A stretch of 64,000 nucleotides of DNA from Cardiocondyla obscurior (GCF_019399895.1 NC_091888.1:218501-282500); one strand, 5' to 3'. Counted from the first letter of the stretch, positions 38,001 to 51,200 are shown. A program made the numbers and translations. Notes: generated by a model not told the origin, from the sequence alone.

Positions 38001-41000
38001 GCGCGTCCATTCGTACCCCGTGCTTGAACGGCAATTGAATCGCAACGAAGCTGGGCGATACACGAAATACGCGGTCGCGTTCGCCTCTCCCCTCGTATTC
38101 TCGTATGCGACGCACTCGATGGCTAATTACGTTGACAACGATACATTGCCCTCGAAACGAAAATAGCACGGTATTCTCGGGCGGGTTCTTTTAAGTAAAC
38201 GAAAGCGGAATGGAATATTAATAGCGGAGCCCCGTCGAGGACGGCACGCCCGGTTGAATTAATATTTTTATTTAGGCGAGCTCGAGCGAATCGATGAAGC
38301 GGAAGAAGCGCCTGGTAGATTTATCTTTAATTTTATAACTTTATTCGCCGAACTTTTTTATTAACGCGACGTCGGCAATTAGGATTATATTTAAATTGAA
38401 ACGCATTTGAATGGCACACGTCAGCTCTCGCTCTTTGTCTCCGTCTCTCCTAATCTCTTACTTCGGCTGTTAGATCGGCAATCTCTCTATTCATTGCGAA
38501 CTGCGCTAACTACGTAGCTGTGGTGGAACTTTCGCAATTTATACTTTTGGATTGACAAAGTGGCAACGGAGAAAGAGCAAGGGGAGGGTGAGGAGGGGTC
38601 GGAGCGAACGATCAGAGTGAGACACTTGCTCTCCGGAGCACTCGAATCGCTTCGTCGCCAAAGTCGCGCCAAGGTTTCGCGTTTCAATTTTCTACCTCGA
38701 TGAAATTCGACGAAAATTAAAGTCACGTAAAACTCGAGTCGCTCGCGGAGTCGCTCTTGACGAAACGTGACTATGTCGGCCATTCGCCAACCCGCGCATT
38801 CAATTGGAGCCGTTTCTCTTCCTCCCCTTCCCCTTTCCCCTTGGAAGCAAAGAGAGATCGACGGTTAAACGCACGATCGTATTTTCCTTCCCGTCGTTCG
38901 GGTAATCGCAATCAGCTCTGCGGAGGACTAACTCTAGGGCCAACGTGACATTTCCGCGTTTGTTTGTCCATCTACTCAAACCCTGCAACGGACCGACATT
39001 CAATGTTAGGTCTGGAAATTAGATCGGGATACATTCTATGAAAATATGTATACCGGTTACCTGGTTTTCCAACGGCAATTAAACGCACAGGCCGCCGCGG
39101 TGTACCTTCGCAACCCGAAACACTCGCCTACGTTTGTTATTACGGTAAATTTTAATATTTGCCTGAACGCGCGCGCGCGTGGCAAATCTGACGTTTTGTT
39201 AAATTCCTCCCTCCTCGCCCCTTATCGCATATCGCGCGTATTATCATTATCGTAATCGCAGTAGTAATTATTGATTACGTTTACCGTATTCGTTTTTCGA
39301 AAACAATAGACCCGTAATTGGGAATTACCGGAACCGTGAGCGAAAACTGCGAGCTCGCGGCGCGATTCGGGTCGCTGGTATCGGACCGCGCGTTACGCGA
39401 TCGATACTTTAAATGTTACATCTGGGACCACCCCCTCGGTGCGGCGGAATGAGAGGATTTGCCGGATATTAAAATTTCAGAAGGTCGGATTTATAATCGG
39501 CATCGATTAATTGCTCGGCGTGGCAGCAGTTTCTCGCGGAAAATGTCACTAGCTAGCCGGATCGGCGAATAAGCGGCGATCTTTGTGGTAGACGGCGCGA
39601 CGCGCGATCCAGCTCTCGGTTAATTATTCAACGACATCGGCGAACGGCGAGATTGACCCGTGATGGAAATTGTTCATTCATACCGACTCGCACATATATA
39701 TACTTCTTGGAGCGGGACAGCTCGAAGCAATTATCATTTATTCATCGTACCTTAAAGCGGCATTACAGATTTAGAATTTTTTAACACCGATATCTCTATT
39801 CGTGATTATTTTTCTAAAATTATACACCGATGGAGATGTGCCCTTTTCCAATACGCCGAACATCCCGATATTTCAACTTTGCAATTACGCGTGTTGATTT
39901 AAACTTAATAAATATCTACATGTTGTTGCAAATGTGTTTACTCACTTCAGACATTTAAAATGGGCATTTTCGAACGTACTACATGCGTCAAACTCAATCA
40001 AACAAATAGTTACTTGTAATATCAAATGGCACGTCATTTTCAAAACATTTCTCTGACAGATTGTATAATTATGGAATATCGAAAAATAATAACTGTGTGA
40101 CAAAATTAATAATTTGTTTTTGTTACAATTAAAGCACAAGTAGAGCACATTTTTTTTTAATTAATTAACATCCAGATTAAAATTCAAAATCACACTTTTG
40201 TCGACTTTTGTAATACGTTTGAAACTGTAATTGCTTTCTTTGGCACATAAATTACAAATAACCTTAATTTGCAGGTATTTATCAGCAACTGATTTATTGC
40301 GGAAATAGTTTAGCTGCGGAAAAACGTAAAAACATTTGTCTTTATTTAACATCGTGTAGTTACTAAAAGCGTTTTTTTTTCTCTCTCTTTCTCTCTTTCC
40401 CTAAAAGTCATATTTTCGTGTGTAGATAGCAGATGATATAACCGCGAGCATTGTAACTCATAGGAACCGATGTTTCGAATTTTAATACTATCATAATACG
40501 GCAAGTTGCTTGGCGTGCAGTTCGCCTCGGGCTATATGGCGTCGAGCGCTATGGATTACGGGTTTTCCCTCATCAAGCCGTATCCAATCTCTGACGTTAC
40601 TTAGAGACCGGTAACTGCATTCAACCGCCCAGATTATCGCCCTTAGTTCTCTTACAATTAAGCACGTGCCCGTCAAGCTGTAAAGACACGCTGCACGAGT
40701 TTCGGCAAAGGTTTTCCCTTATCCTGCACCATATTTTTGTACTGTGCCGCCTTGCTCGTTAGCTCAGTAGGACAACTTAGAATCGATAAATATCGTTTTC
40801 TCGCTGGAGGCAAAATTCTCTTGACGCATATCGTGTACTTTCCACACGCTGCGTGTACGTATCAATCGGTCATTTATGATTCAAAACGGCCGGAGTTCCA
40901 CGTATAAACTCGAGAAAATTTGCGGCGTTATATTATTACATGTAAAATTTACATTCCGCGTACTTGTCTGCACACTTGAACTTTTACAAGTGTTACTTTT

Positions 41001-43492
41001 TGCAAAAGTGTCCCGGCTCTCATTACGAACTTCGTCACTAACGATTACATCCGCTTCACTTATCGGAAGAGATTAGATGTAATTGGCGGGAGATTGTAAG
41101 ACATTTCGCGACGGAAGGATGTCGAGCGAAGATCTAATTTTCTCATTTGAAAAGCTTGAAAGACTTAAATGGCATATTTCTCTTCCTTCCTCGCGCGGAC
41201 GACTTTCTCAAAAGATATAGATAGCGCGCGCCGTGACGGCCGCGGTGCACCGGCTGGCAAATGCGGCTCCGTTCCCTCCTCCGCGGGTTCTTCGCGGAGG
41301 CGACGGAAGGTTCTAATCGGCTTCGAAACGAGCTCGGATTCAATTAAGCAATCGACGTTGGGAGTCGGTGCGCGAGTAAATTAGCACGGACGATCAAAGT
41401 TATTGTTCCCCGGCGCGTAAAGTGATCTTTTGGCTTTCGGTCGGTGCCGAATTTCTCTATCTTCTTTCCTGAAAATGATGAACTTTTCAACGATATGACG
41501 ATATTCTTACTTTAGTTTTAATAACGCGATCCACGCATATATTAACTTTACTTATATTTTAATATACGGACGAAATAAATTACTTGTGATTTTAAGTTAA
41601 AGCTAATGTGGGTATTCGCGTGTATACTGTATCGTGAATAGAGATCGAAGGAGAACGCTCTTCTACATGCAGAGATGGACAAACGTGCTCCGAGGGAAAC
41701 GAAGAAAGTTTGATAGCATGCATATCATGATTTAGATGGTACGGTTGTCTCTGCACATATTCTCGATATATGTATGTATACGTATGTACACCGCTTATAA
41801 AAGTTCAGCGCAAGTTTCGCGTTTTCAAAACAGCAAAGTTAAAAGTGCTGTTCTCGGAGAATAAATAATTAAGACTTCCGCGGTGACGTATGTTATAATT
41901 AATTACGTCCTACGCGCAAAGAAAAAGTTTCTTTTCCTTCTCGTATCGTACATGTTCCATATTTACCAAATTCAGGAAAATCTAAACGTTTTCCCTGAAA
42001 TAACGGTTCAATCCTGTTTCGCATTTTATCTGATGAAAAAAAATAGGATTTTCGAAATAGAAAAACGATTTTATCTTTCCCCCTATCGTCGCTCGTCATC
42101 TCGGGCGTGTTGGTGGGCGATTGATGCTGCTCGACAAGTGTCTCGAGTTCCGCCAACTTTGCCTTTATCCGTCTTAGCGTTTTCCTCCGTAGAGTTCGAA
42201 CGGTACGAAGATATTACCGAGGCATTACGGCGAAGCGAAGAGCCGCTCTTTCGTGTCGCCAGGATAAGACGACTCTGTTTATCCTGCCAGGTATACGTTT
42301 CTCACTCCCAACTCGACGATCACCCACCCGGTTTTTCTCTTTCAGCCATCTCGACGGGCTCGTTCTACCGATTTTCGCGCGCTCTCCGTCTTTTTCTCTC
42401 TCTTTAATTTCGTATTCCTTTTCTCGCAGTCTCGCTTATTCGTATTAAAGCTCATCGCCTCCTTTCCGCAACGCTTTTAATTCGATATTTTGTGCAGAGG
42501 GGATTTTTTTTCCTTCCATTCTTGAACTCGACGGCGACATTATATTTATTCAATTGCAAGACGAGATCTCGCAAACGCTTCACACGATGGCCTCGCTGCC
42601 TATTTTATCGCTAAATAAATTATACTTTCAAAGCGGGGCTGAATAAGACATATTCTTTTGTATTTCAGAAACATTATGCATATTATACTCGAGCGGAGTA
42701 CATAATAAGACGTCAGCTACGAGCGTATTCTTTAGCCGGTGTGGAGGAGTTTTTGTCGCGACGGAAATTTGGTTGGACGTCATCTTGTGTCTCGCAAGTT
42801 CAAAACTCCCCCGCATTAAAGAACTCGGTAACTTGGTTCTCAATTAACTTTAGTTAAACAGGACTTTTTAGTTTTGCTTAACTTAATGTTAAACCGATGT
42901 CTACTTGACATCCACCGAAGACTAAGATTTCTTTATTCGCTTGTTTCCTCGAGAAGTTTTAATTTTTCAAAGTTGTTCGAATCCTAGGAGGAAGTAGTCG
43001 CCGTAAATGTGCATCGGATAGAAATTTTGTTGCGGAAATTTCGACGGAAAGCGCAAGACGAGTCTCGCATTTAAATTGTTAATAACATTACGTGCAAGTT
43101 TATATAATAATTGCCGTTTTAGATCGGTGATGAAATAAATTTTGTCAGACGTTAAAGCGCAAGTATGTGTAACAAGTAACGAGACTACTATCGGCACGAG
43201 CGTGATTAAAATTTCGGCCGGTGTCAGGTGTACGAGTTAATCGTTCTGTCGGCGCGATCGCGCGGTACACGCCCTGAAGAGACAATTCCGCGCTTTCTCG
43301 GCCGAACAATTTTCCGCGAGCGGCGGTCGACAAGATTTTACAACCCGCCGTTTCGCGAAAATCCTCCGAGGACGAATTTCATTAGAATCACCGAGGTTAA
43401 TCCAGCTTTCCCGCCGATCACGGGCGTGTTCGCTGCACGACGAGATTATATCGTCGGCGAAAACGACGGCTGGCTCGCACGCTTCCTCTTTT

Positions 43493-43523
<31 letters not shown>
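43493..43523. repeat. (CT)n tract
   Basis: Nearly pure CT dinucleotide tract with a few TTT interruptions. Confidence 0.85.
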
Positions 43524-44218
43524 TTCTTATTTCCGGCGGGAGTTGCAGAAGGGAACGAGACACAGGCGGCGGGTTAGGTTTGATTATATGCGGTTGATTA
43601 TACCCGCTTAGAGGACCTGTGCCCTCCGGACTAGTCAGTCCCGACGCGATCTTTTGTGAGACCGTGGAATTGCCAATCAAATATTCAGGCGAGCTTGTTT
43701 AACTGCCGCAATAAAGAACAGACGGCTCGGGCCGGGCGCGAGCGGGCTTTCCGCCACCATCACCGACCGTGGCACATTCGCACCCTCGTCGTTTCCACGG
43801 GAGCTTTTCAGCCGGCGGTGCTTGAATGCCGTAAAGGCGGAGGTGTGGTGTGCAGGAGTGTTTACACGAAACCAACGCCGGATGTTCCATTGTTAATGCG
43901 AGAAGAGATGGAGAAGGATGAGGTAACCCCCTCGACCGTGCCCCGTGTTGATTGAAGTCCGACTTGCTCACGGAACCGAACAATTCGGGAGACAACTTCC
44001 GCAAAGACTTCCACTTACGATTCTTCGTGAATTTTGTACGACGTACTTTTTCACTAAAGGAAAAAGATTTCAGAATAATCTCTTAATCGTTCTAATCCGA
44101 ATTTCGTATTAAAAAAAAAAACATATATCCTCTCTATACTCGCTTGGCTTGCTTCGCGCCAAGAGAGAGAGTTAAAGTCGGCTGTCAAGTCGGCGATTTT
44201 AAGGCTTATTTAATTTTA

Positions 44219-44319
44219 ATATTTAATTAATATGTTCAGACAAAGACAGTTCGCGATTTTCGAGATCGAGGACGACTTGATGGAAGTACCGTCTTTGTCT
44301 GGACATTCTAATTAAATAT
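44219..44319. ncRNA. MicroRNA-precursor-like hairpin
   Basis: The arms 44219-44250 and 44288-44319 are reverse complements over 32 positions. Three positions are mismatched (two of them adjacent) and one is a G-U pair. The loop is 37 nt. The base of the stem has 11 paired positions, then a 2x2 internal loop, then 16 paired positions around GACAAAGAC/GTCTTTGTC. That layout resembles a Drosha-processed precursor. I do not recognise a known miRNA seed. It lies about 270 bp upstream of exon A copy 2. A tiny inverted-repeat element (MITE) is the main alternative, because AT-rich TTAATTAA-like sequence forms the outer arms. The strand cannot be decided. Confidence 0.45.
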
Positions 44320-44591
44320 CACATTTAAATCGAACGAAAGTAATAGATAGGTAGTCGGGGGGAAGGGGGGTGATAAGCGAGCGCGAGCGTACGTGACTCG
44401 CGCTAGGTATATTCCCCCACTACTCCCACTCTCGCTTTGTCCTTCTCCAGCGGTCGCGCGAGCACACACGTATTACACACTGCGGAGCAAGCACGTGTCT
44501 CCGTACCAAAAGTAATTCGCACTTTCGTTTAACGAAAACCCTTCCGGCACGATAACCACGATTAACCACTTGATATTTCTTTATGTTACAG

Positions 44592-44922
44592 ATCGACGCA
44601 GTTGCTGTCCGCTGTTCGCTGTCGTCAACGAGTGCCGTTACCGCCGACAATTAATAATTATACGAACCGCGGTCGGTTCGTCGGTCGTCCCGCGAGATCC
44701 GCTGAGTATTCGGGCGTAGTTTTGCGACACGCGACTTACTTTTAATCGTGAGTACCGAACCATGTAACGCGCGAGTGATCGTCGTATAATTTTCGCGGTA
44801 TTAAAATCACGGGTCGGGGTGTTCGCGAGTGACTTGTGCGCGGAAGGATGACTCGACACGTCCCATCTGAGAGGAGGAGCAGGCCTCGGATAGGCATCCT
44901 GCATCGGCGGAGCAACTTTTAA
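44592..44922 (+). other. Predicted exon A, copy 2 (331 nt)
   Basis: The acceptor TTTATGTTACAG (AG at 44590-44591) and the start ATCGACGCAGT correspond to copy 1 (TTCGACGCAGT). The extra internal segment (about 44602-44818) has no AG directly before the shared block at 44819, so it is part of the exon rather than an intron, unless the true 5' end lies inside it. It contains a minimal ATG-TAA at 44762-44767. The shared block 44819-44884 is identical to copy 1. The donor GTAAGT at 44923 is better than that of copy 1. Confidence 0.6.
44848..44922 (+). CDS. Conserved 24-codon small ORF in exon A, copy 2
   Basis: It has the same start, length and end as the ORF of copy 1. It begins MTRHVPSERRSR, ends HRRSNF, and stops with TAA, the last three bases of the exon, immediately before GTAAGT. 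The codons after position 12 differ through a one-base insertion and a one-base deletion that cancel out. The stop codon itself differs (TAA here, TAG in copy 1), so the stop position has survived sequence change. A minimal ATG-TAA lies upstream in the same exon, which could limit initiation here. Function unknown. Confidence 0.35.
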   Translation: MTRHVPSERRSRPRIGILHRRSNF

Positions 44923-45015
44923 GTAAGTATAAATTAAAAAAGAAGGTCTTTTTTTTTATTAATCTCGTAAATTAACCGACATGTCTATATTAATAATTTC
45001 TTTTTTTTGTTACAG
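44923..45015 (+). other. Short intron between exons A and B, copy 2 (93 nt)
   Basis: It begins GTAAGT and ends TTTTTTTTGTTACAG. It shares ATGTCTATATTAATA-like sequence with the 120-nt intron of copy 1, and the rest has diverged. Confidence 0.6.
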
Positions 45016-45062
45016 TCACCGGCAGAATTTTCCAACTCCGCTGGGGTTCAGATTGCAGATTG
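45016..45062 (+). other. Predicted exon B, copy 2 (47 nt)
   Basis: It starts TCACCGGCAGAAT and ends GCAGATTG, followed by GTAAGTCGCAT. It differs from copy 1 by a net 3 nt and several substitutions, so it is clearly less conserved than the exon A core. Confidence 0.65.
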
Positions 45063-45858
45063 GTAAGTCGCATAATTTTCTTTTATAGTTTGGGATCTCT
45101 TTTTTTCGTAATTGAGATCTCTTAAAAAATAGTGCGCGCGTGGTTTCTTCTAGTATATATAAATCAGACAAATTAGAAATAGGATTTTTTCTTTTTCCAG
45201 TAAACTAATTTTTTTTTATTATTTTTTTTTTAACTGTATGATAAAACTACAGAAAATGGCACCGTATATTTACTGCATAGCGAAATGCTCTCTAAAAGAA
45301 GCATTAAATGGAGAGCGGAGCGTGAGATAAAATTAACAGAAAGAGAAAAAGAGAGGGATTTTGTTAGCGCATAAAAAATTTAGCGGGAGGGTGGAGGGGT
45401 AAATATAATTGAAGGTGGGATTAAGTTTTTTTTGCAATCAGAATTACCTCTTTGCACGCGGAGCAGATTTAGAGTCGTCTCCTCGAGTCGCATTCGCGCA
45501 CCGTCAGATGATCTCATTTGATGGGGATTAACGAGCTACCTTGTTAGTATGAATTGCACCTGTATACGTCTGTACATCGAACTTTCTCTCGAGACAAGGA
45601 GGCGTTCTCTCATTTACGATTTACGCTTGTATTAAGAAACGGGACGAGTTGCTTTCAAGTCTCAGACAACGCTAATTTCCTGATTGCCGAGAGTCGGAAA
45701 ATTAAACGTGGAAGCACAGATGAGCTCTTGTTTATCTCTTATTAGAGAATAGAACAAAGGCGTTTCGTCTCTTGTATTTTTTCGCATTTTACAATGTCAC
45801 CATGCCATTCGTTCTGATGTCGCTTAAAGTTAGATAAAGTTCTGCGAGATTGCAAAGT

Positions 45859-45906
45859 TCTCTCTCTCTCTGTCTGTCTCTCTTTCTCTCTCTCTCTCTC
45901 TCTCTC
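45859..45906. repeat. (CT)n microsatellite
   Basis: About 48 bp of CT dinucleotides with two TGTC and one TTT interruption. Confidence 0.95.
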
Positions 45907-48191
45907 GACGTAATGTATTTGATGAAACAGTATCTATTTTATTAATTAGTAAAATCAGTTTGCATCTTCATTATACGATAGGAATCTGCCGTAAATGTTA
46001 CAACAATGACGGAGAAAAAAAAAATTTACTTTTGATATTTTCCTGCGAGACTATTTAAAAAGCAATTAGTCTATTGAACGTAAACAATGAAGAAAATGAG
46101 GTACTAGAATAATGGCAAAGGATATTATCAGAATATTCATTATACATTGCTTTAATTGCCTTCGAGGTAAAGGCATACGCGTATTTAGATGACGAGACTG
46201 AGTCACGGTGTCTCTTTCAAAGGTGCTTCTCGTTGCCTGTCCGTTTTTTTTTTTTTTTTTTTATTGCAATTATCGACTCTTTATCGTTTGCATGCCTTTG
46301 CGCAAAGAGAGGCGAGTCCCGCGAATCATTGATCTAAGTTCCATTGCCGATTAATTCGATTTAAATTTAATTTGCGCCGTGTCTATTTTAATTATAATTT
46401 TCAGTACGATATGTAACCCTTCGCGCGTACGGATATCGCGTTGATATTACTCCGCTCGGAAATTGTCGCCATTTGTCAGACTGTCTCATTTTGCAATCAG
46501 ATCATATTTCAAGTGGGCAATAACGCCGGGCATAATATCGGGACTATTTTTAGTCCGCGCGCGGTGAATGCTCGCACTTCCTCGTTGGCGTCGTTAAAAT
46601 TTCATAAAGCTCATACGCCATGCCATTCTCATCACGCGGCACGTCGTTCGGTTCCCGTAGAAACTTCTCTTACACCGCGATGCGCCGCGTATTTCGCCCG
46701 TGCTAACCGTTCTTACATTTCTTGTTTCCGCTTTAAAAAATTCCTACTTTATGCGCTTCATGCGTCGGTTACCACGGGCGTGCAGTCGGCGAGGAACGTT
46801 ATCACGAGAAATAATAAACGCGGTGACGAGAAATAATAACGCGTTGCTCGCCAGCGGGAAATGCAAATTTTTAAGCGGATATTTTAAAGGTGGAACATCT
46901 CCAGTTTCTTGCATATTCATTCGGATCTTTGGACCTGTTTGCATGCATTTCTTTTGTCTTGCACTTTTTCTTCTTTTTCTTTTTTTAAAGTCCTTATCTT
47001 TCTAGCTTGACGCCGCGCGGGCAAATTTAGAGGTGGTGATTAACGTTAAGGTTTCGTGTAATTAATTGCAGATTAACGGTGAGGGATAGTTGTCGCGTTA
47101 ACTCGTCAGTTACACTTATTTTACACGGGCGCGGAAGAATCAAGCGACGAATAAACTTGATTCGATCGAGGGGTCGAGTGCAATTAACGGAATCTACGAG
47201 CGTCTTTGTCTAGTACTTATTCTTTCCTCTTGCTTCTTCCTCAACTTGGCGGAGAGGGTACTCAAACTCGGTAATAGTTACTCATCCCCTTGAGACCCCG
47301 ACCAATTCTCTTACCTTCCTCCGTTTGTGTGTTTCGTTTCGCTGTTCTCTGACTTGAAAGTTTTATGTCTTACGAGCTATCTGATTTTATCCATAAATAC
47401 TGCAGGATAATAACAATCGAGAAATTAACTGGTCGCGAATTTTGCGGATACTGCTAATAATATCAATTTATTTTAACTTCCCTCGCGCTTCGCATCATTG
47501 AATAATAAACGGGGCAGAGACGAGATGGTATTATTATGCGATAAAAGTAATATTTAATATAGATATATTTATCGTGAAATATATCTTCTTGAAATACATT
47601 AACGTCGGGAACAAATGACGATTGTAATTGCGTGAAAAATCGATAGTTATATTTTTTTGTGATTACAAATACATGTTCTCAGGTTGTTGGCTTGATCGTA
47701 GGTTAAATTTTAACGAGGGACGCGCTTCGATGTAAGATTTTTTTTTTTTTTTTTGCTATTTGTGAATCTTGCTCTCGCGTCTCTGCAGTGTCGCTCATGA
47801 TCGAGAAATCGTAGTTTCGTAAAGACGCGTTGGGTACCTCCCCCATCTTGTAGAGCCAGCTGCTTTAGATCGGAGCCTCTCTGTTTGCACTCTCGGCACG
47901 TCTTTCAGTGGATCTCCACGAGTTAACAAAGCTCTCGGCGCTCTCTCGACCGCCGGCTAGAGAAAGGACTGTCCCGTTGTCGTTAATTCTGCATGTACGA
48001 AACAAGCGAGGAGGAGCTAGCTCGGGTCGGCTTGTCCGCTTCTCTAGGCACCGATTTGCTTTTCCCCGAGTCGAGGCTACGCGGCGGGTCGGTGGTTGCG
48101 GAATGTGAGATCTTGTGTGGATAGTCCCTCGATTTTGCAAGGTCGGTTTGCGTCTAACTCGATAAGTCACCCTCGGCGCAATCAGCAAATA

Positions 48192-48216
48192 CTTGCGCCG
48201 TCGTCAACGGCGCAAG
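48192..48216. repeat. Perfect 10-bp GC hairpin with 5-nt loop
   Basis: CTTGCGCCGT pairs perfectly with ACGGCGCAAG around the loop CGTCA. Without a T-run it is not a Pol III terminator, and eukaryotic Pol II does not use such hairpins to terminate. It may be incidental in CpG-rich DNA. Confidence 0.5.
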
Positions 48217-51200
48217 CCTCGCGCGCGATGAATTCCTCTGGATGTCAAGCCTTTCCGAGACCGGTCTTTGCACGCGCAGGAATCCCGCAGGACGTCGACC
48301 TCGTCGTGCTTGGACCGGCCGTTTAGGAGAGTGGCGCGCTCTTTAATGAGATTTCATTTGCGTCGGCACGAGAGTGGATCGAGAGCTCTTTGCGCGTCAG
48401 TGCACTCTCGCCGACGTTTACGTAATTTTACGTGACGCAAACGCCACGCGGACGATAAGATATCTTCGGCCGAGGAATCGGCAAAACGTGTTTGGCTTTC
48501 GATATCGATGTAATAGAATGCGGAATGTAGGTAGCAAATATTGATTTTACTTCCCGGCAATATTTTACGGGTAATTAATTTCACGTTAATCTCGCCACGA
48601 AGATTGAAATATTGATCGATCGAGACGAGCTAACATCTCGTATTTTTTCTTCTTTACAAACAATGTATCAATGTAGGATTATCAATTGCGAGACGTAGCC
48701 GACAGTTTCAGCGTATAGCGTCGAGGGCCACTAAAAATTACAACGCCAGGGTTATAAGTGCACGAATATCTAGAGAAGTGCGGTATTGCGCTTGCAAAAT
48801 GTCCAGTTGGTAAATGACATTGAGATATATCTAAAGCTTCATCACGTAGTTGTCTAGACGTGATACGGAAATGCGACGTCGGCCATACGCCACGGTGCCG
48901 TTTGATGATGATTTAAATCCAAAATGGTGAATGCACACTATCTATGATTATTGCCCGACAGCCGGGTAGCAGTCTCGCATTATTATACCATTTCAGCCTT
49001 TCCATCGCCCGCGACATTTTCGTCGAAAATATCACCCGACGCGCTTGTCAAAATATCACATTTTCCGAGAATGATTTGACGTCGACTTCGATCACGGGAT
49101 TAAACGTACTCGAGAACAGGCATAAATCACAATTACGTGATTCCGTGCCAGGTGAAGATTTAACGACCGTAACTGTTAAATGAAAAACACTTTCCGTTCT
49201 ATTGATTCCGCGCTGATTGCTTGAATATGTCACGAACTGCAGCGGTGAGCTAATTTGAAAAAATAAAAATTAAATTAGGGCGGACAAGTACAACAGTTGA
49301 AGCGCGCGGACGTAAATACAAATGTTACAGTTGCGGAATAATTATGTTTAAATACTTAATTTTTCGCCGCCGACCACGCATTTAGTATGAATTAAAACAA
49401 ACGCCGGTAAAAATTGAAAACGCAGCGCTTCCTCTCGTTACCGCTGTCCATAGAATGCATATATTCGACTCTACGAAATGAACCGCGTTATTAATTAATC
49501 AGCGTAATCTCTGCTGAAAAAAAAAAAATAAATAACTAAATAAAAAAAATAATAAATTAAATAACCGGCGCAGCTAGGCAGAACGGTCGCTCAGATTTGT
49601 CGAATATGTTATGTGTAGCGCATTAATTTCTTAATTAAATATTAAAGTTAATCAAAGTTCCATTGCGAGACACCTGGGTATATCCAATTGTTTTCAATCC
49701 CGTCACATTTCACAGAGAAATAATCGCATATCTGCTAATTGAGAGTTGTTTTAATATGCAACGGGTGATCATAGTCGATAAATCGGTTTACGTAAAAGTA
49801 ATATCTGCTGTGATCGTGTTTCGTCATCGGCTCTGCCTCTGATATTTCTGTTTATTATTACCTTTTTATTACGATTCCGTATTTAAAATAACGGTCTGTA
49901 AACACGGGTACGTTAATTCGGTGCCTTTTGGAACATATCGAATTTCCCCCATAAAATGTAATTTGCTTAAAACGCATCGTGCTGAAAACGAAACCGTTGC
50001 CGCCCGAATAATCAAACTCGTCGCTCATTAAATTAACGCAATAGCTAGAATGGGCAATGTTAATTTATGATAGCGGAACTGTATCAGTCGTTATTTACTA
50101 ATTAAATAGAGGGCCATTATTATATTAAAACGCGCTTACTCAACCTCATACACACGTAAGCACGTAAATTTGAGAGAGTTTAACGTCAAATTGCGAACAA
50201 ATCAGGTCTCTCTCAATACGGACGTATACTCGCGTTTATTATTTAATACGTTTCGGCGAGTTTTCTTGCGAGTTTAGCACGAGCTCAAGCAAGATTTTTG
50301 GAAAAATAATTGGCTCGCGATAATAAAATGGAGTATTCTTTGGATACGCGAGAACGGGGGAAGGGGATGTGTTTTCTAATGGTAGCGCAAATCAGTCTTC
50401 GTTATCAGAAAACGCAATTCGATCTAATAAACGTGGGTTGGTTGGCGGGAGCCGAACGTTTTCAGAAATTACCTGTTGTACCGGAAATTCCCGTCGATCG
50501 GCATTGCCATTTATCAAATTCAGCCGGTGCTCCTCGGTCCGGTCTCGGAAAGTCCGGAAAGAACGAATGGTCCGCGAAAGTTAGTGGGCAGGAAACGGCG
50601 TGGACTGCGGACGAAAGGTAGAACTATTTGTAATTACGTTTCCTTCCGCTCCATCTGCGCTGGCAACCTGAGCCCCCGGGCATTATATCTTCCGCGTTAT
50701 ATCTCCACTGTCCTCGCCGCTTCCCTTACACCGTATTTTACTTAGAGTTTTTCGTCCGCGCGCTCGTTCACTTCTTCTCCTCCCTCTTATCTTCTCGTTA
50801 TAGACGTTGGGTCGTGTCAGGAACAGATATTCGCGACTATATCGATATTTCCGCCGGGGGCGTTACACCTGTACCGAGCCGAGCCCGGCGCAATTCCCGA
50901 AATATTCGAGAGCTCTTGCGCGATTTTCATTAAAAATCCAACCCGCGCGTTCATTTAACAGTTGAACCCATATCTCCGTGAGAGCGCAGCCCGTTTTTCC
51001 GATAATGCACCGAACCATTATTCGTCCGAAAGATAATGTTGTTATTACGCTCCGCGTAACTGCCCCGGTACCGGAGTGAAATGTACGCGGCACGCGGGAT
51101 ATACAGCATTTCCTCGGATAGCAGTATTTAACCGTCGATCTTCGAGCCGGGAAAGCTTTGCTTCTATCGCGCGCATAATATTTCCGAGCGACCGAGAGAG

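Larger units (their letters stand above)
31037..44218. other. Stretch with no supported gene
   Basis: Mostly AT-rich to about 36000, then CpG-rich around 36230-36880, 37550-38170 and 39300-39660, then mixed. A tetranucleotide repeat (31977-32023) and CT tracts (33173-33195 and 43493-43523) are present. Open frames of up to 174 codons (41883-42407, +) show no family and have skewed composition. An 8-bp perfect GC hairpin (CCTCCGCG/CGCGGAGG) lies at 41278-41300. No RNA gene or mobile-element protein was seen. Confidence 0.55.
44576..45140 (+). repeat. Spliced-exon cassette, copy 2 (exon A + intron + exon B)
   Basis: Same order as copy 1: T-rich acceptor, exon A, short intron, exon B, donor GTAAGTCGCAT, then a flank with AAAAAATAG plus GCGCG. 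The sequence upstream of the acceptor is not similar to that of copy 1, so homology on that side ends near the splice site. This copy contains about 217 nt in the 5' part of exon A that copy 1 lacks. Confidence 0.75.

Noticed and set aside
41883..42407. 174-codon plus-strand frame
   Set aside because: Mixed AT-rich and pyrimidine-rich composition with no domain or start context. The hydrophobic and serine-rich ends reflect base composition.
42966..42990. GTTCGAATCC, a tRNA B-box-like match
   Set aside because: No T-arm stem around it, and no A box, anticodon arm or acceptor stem at tRNA spacing on either strand.
43626..43660. Second Inr-like TCAGTCC near 43627
   Set aside because: The only DPE-like sequence lies at about +23, not +28, so the spacing rule fails.
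45256..45330. A second 24-codon ORF after exon B copy 2
   Set aside because: It has no counterpart after copies 1 or 3. The equal length to the exon A small ORF is coincidence as far as can be seen.
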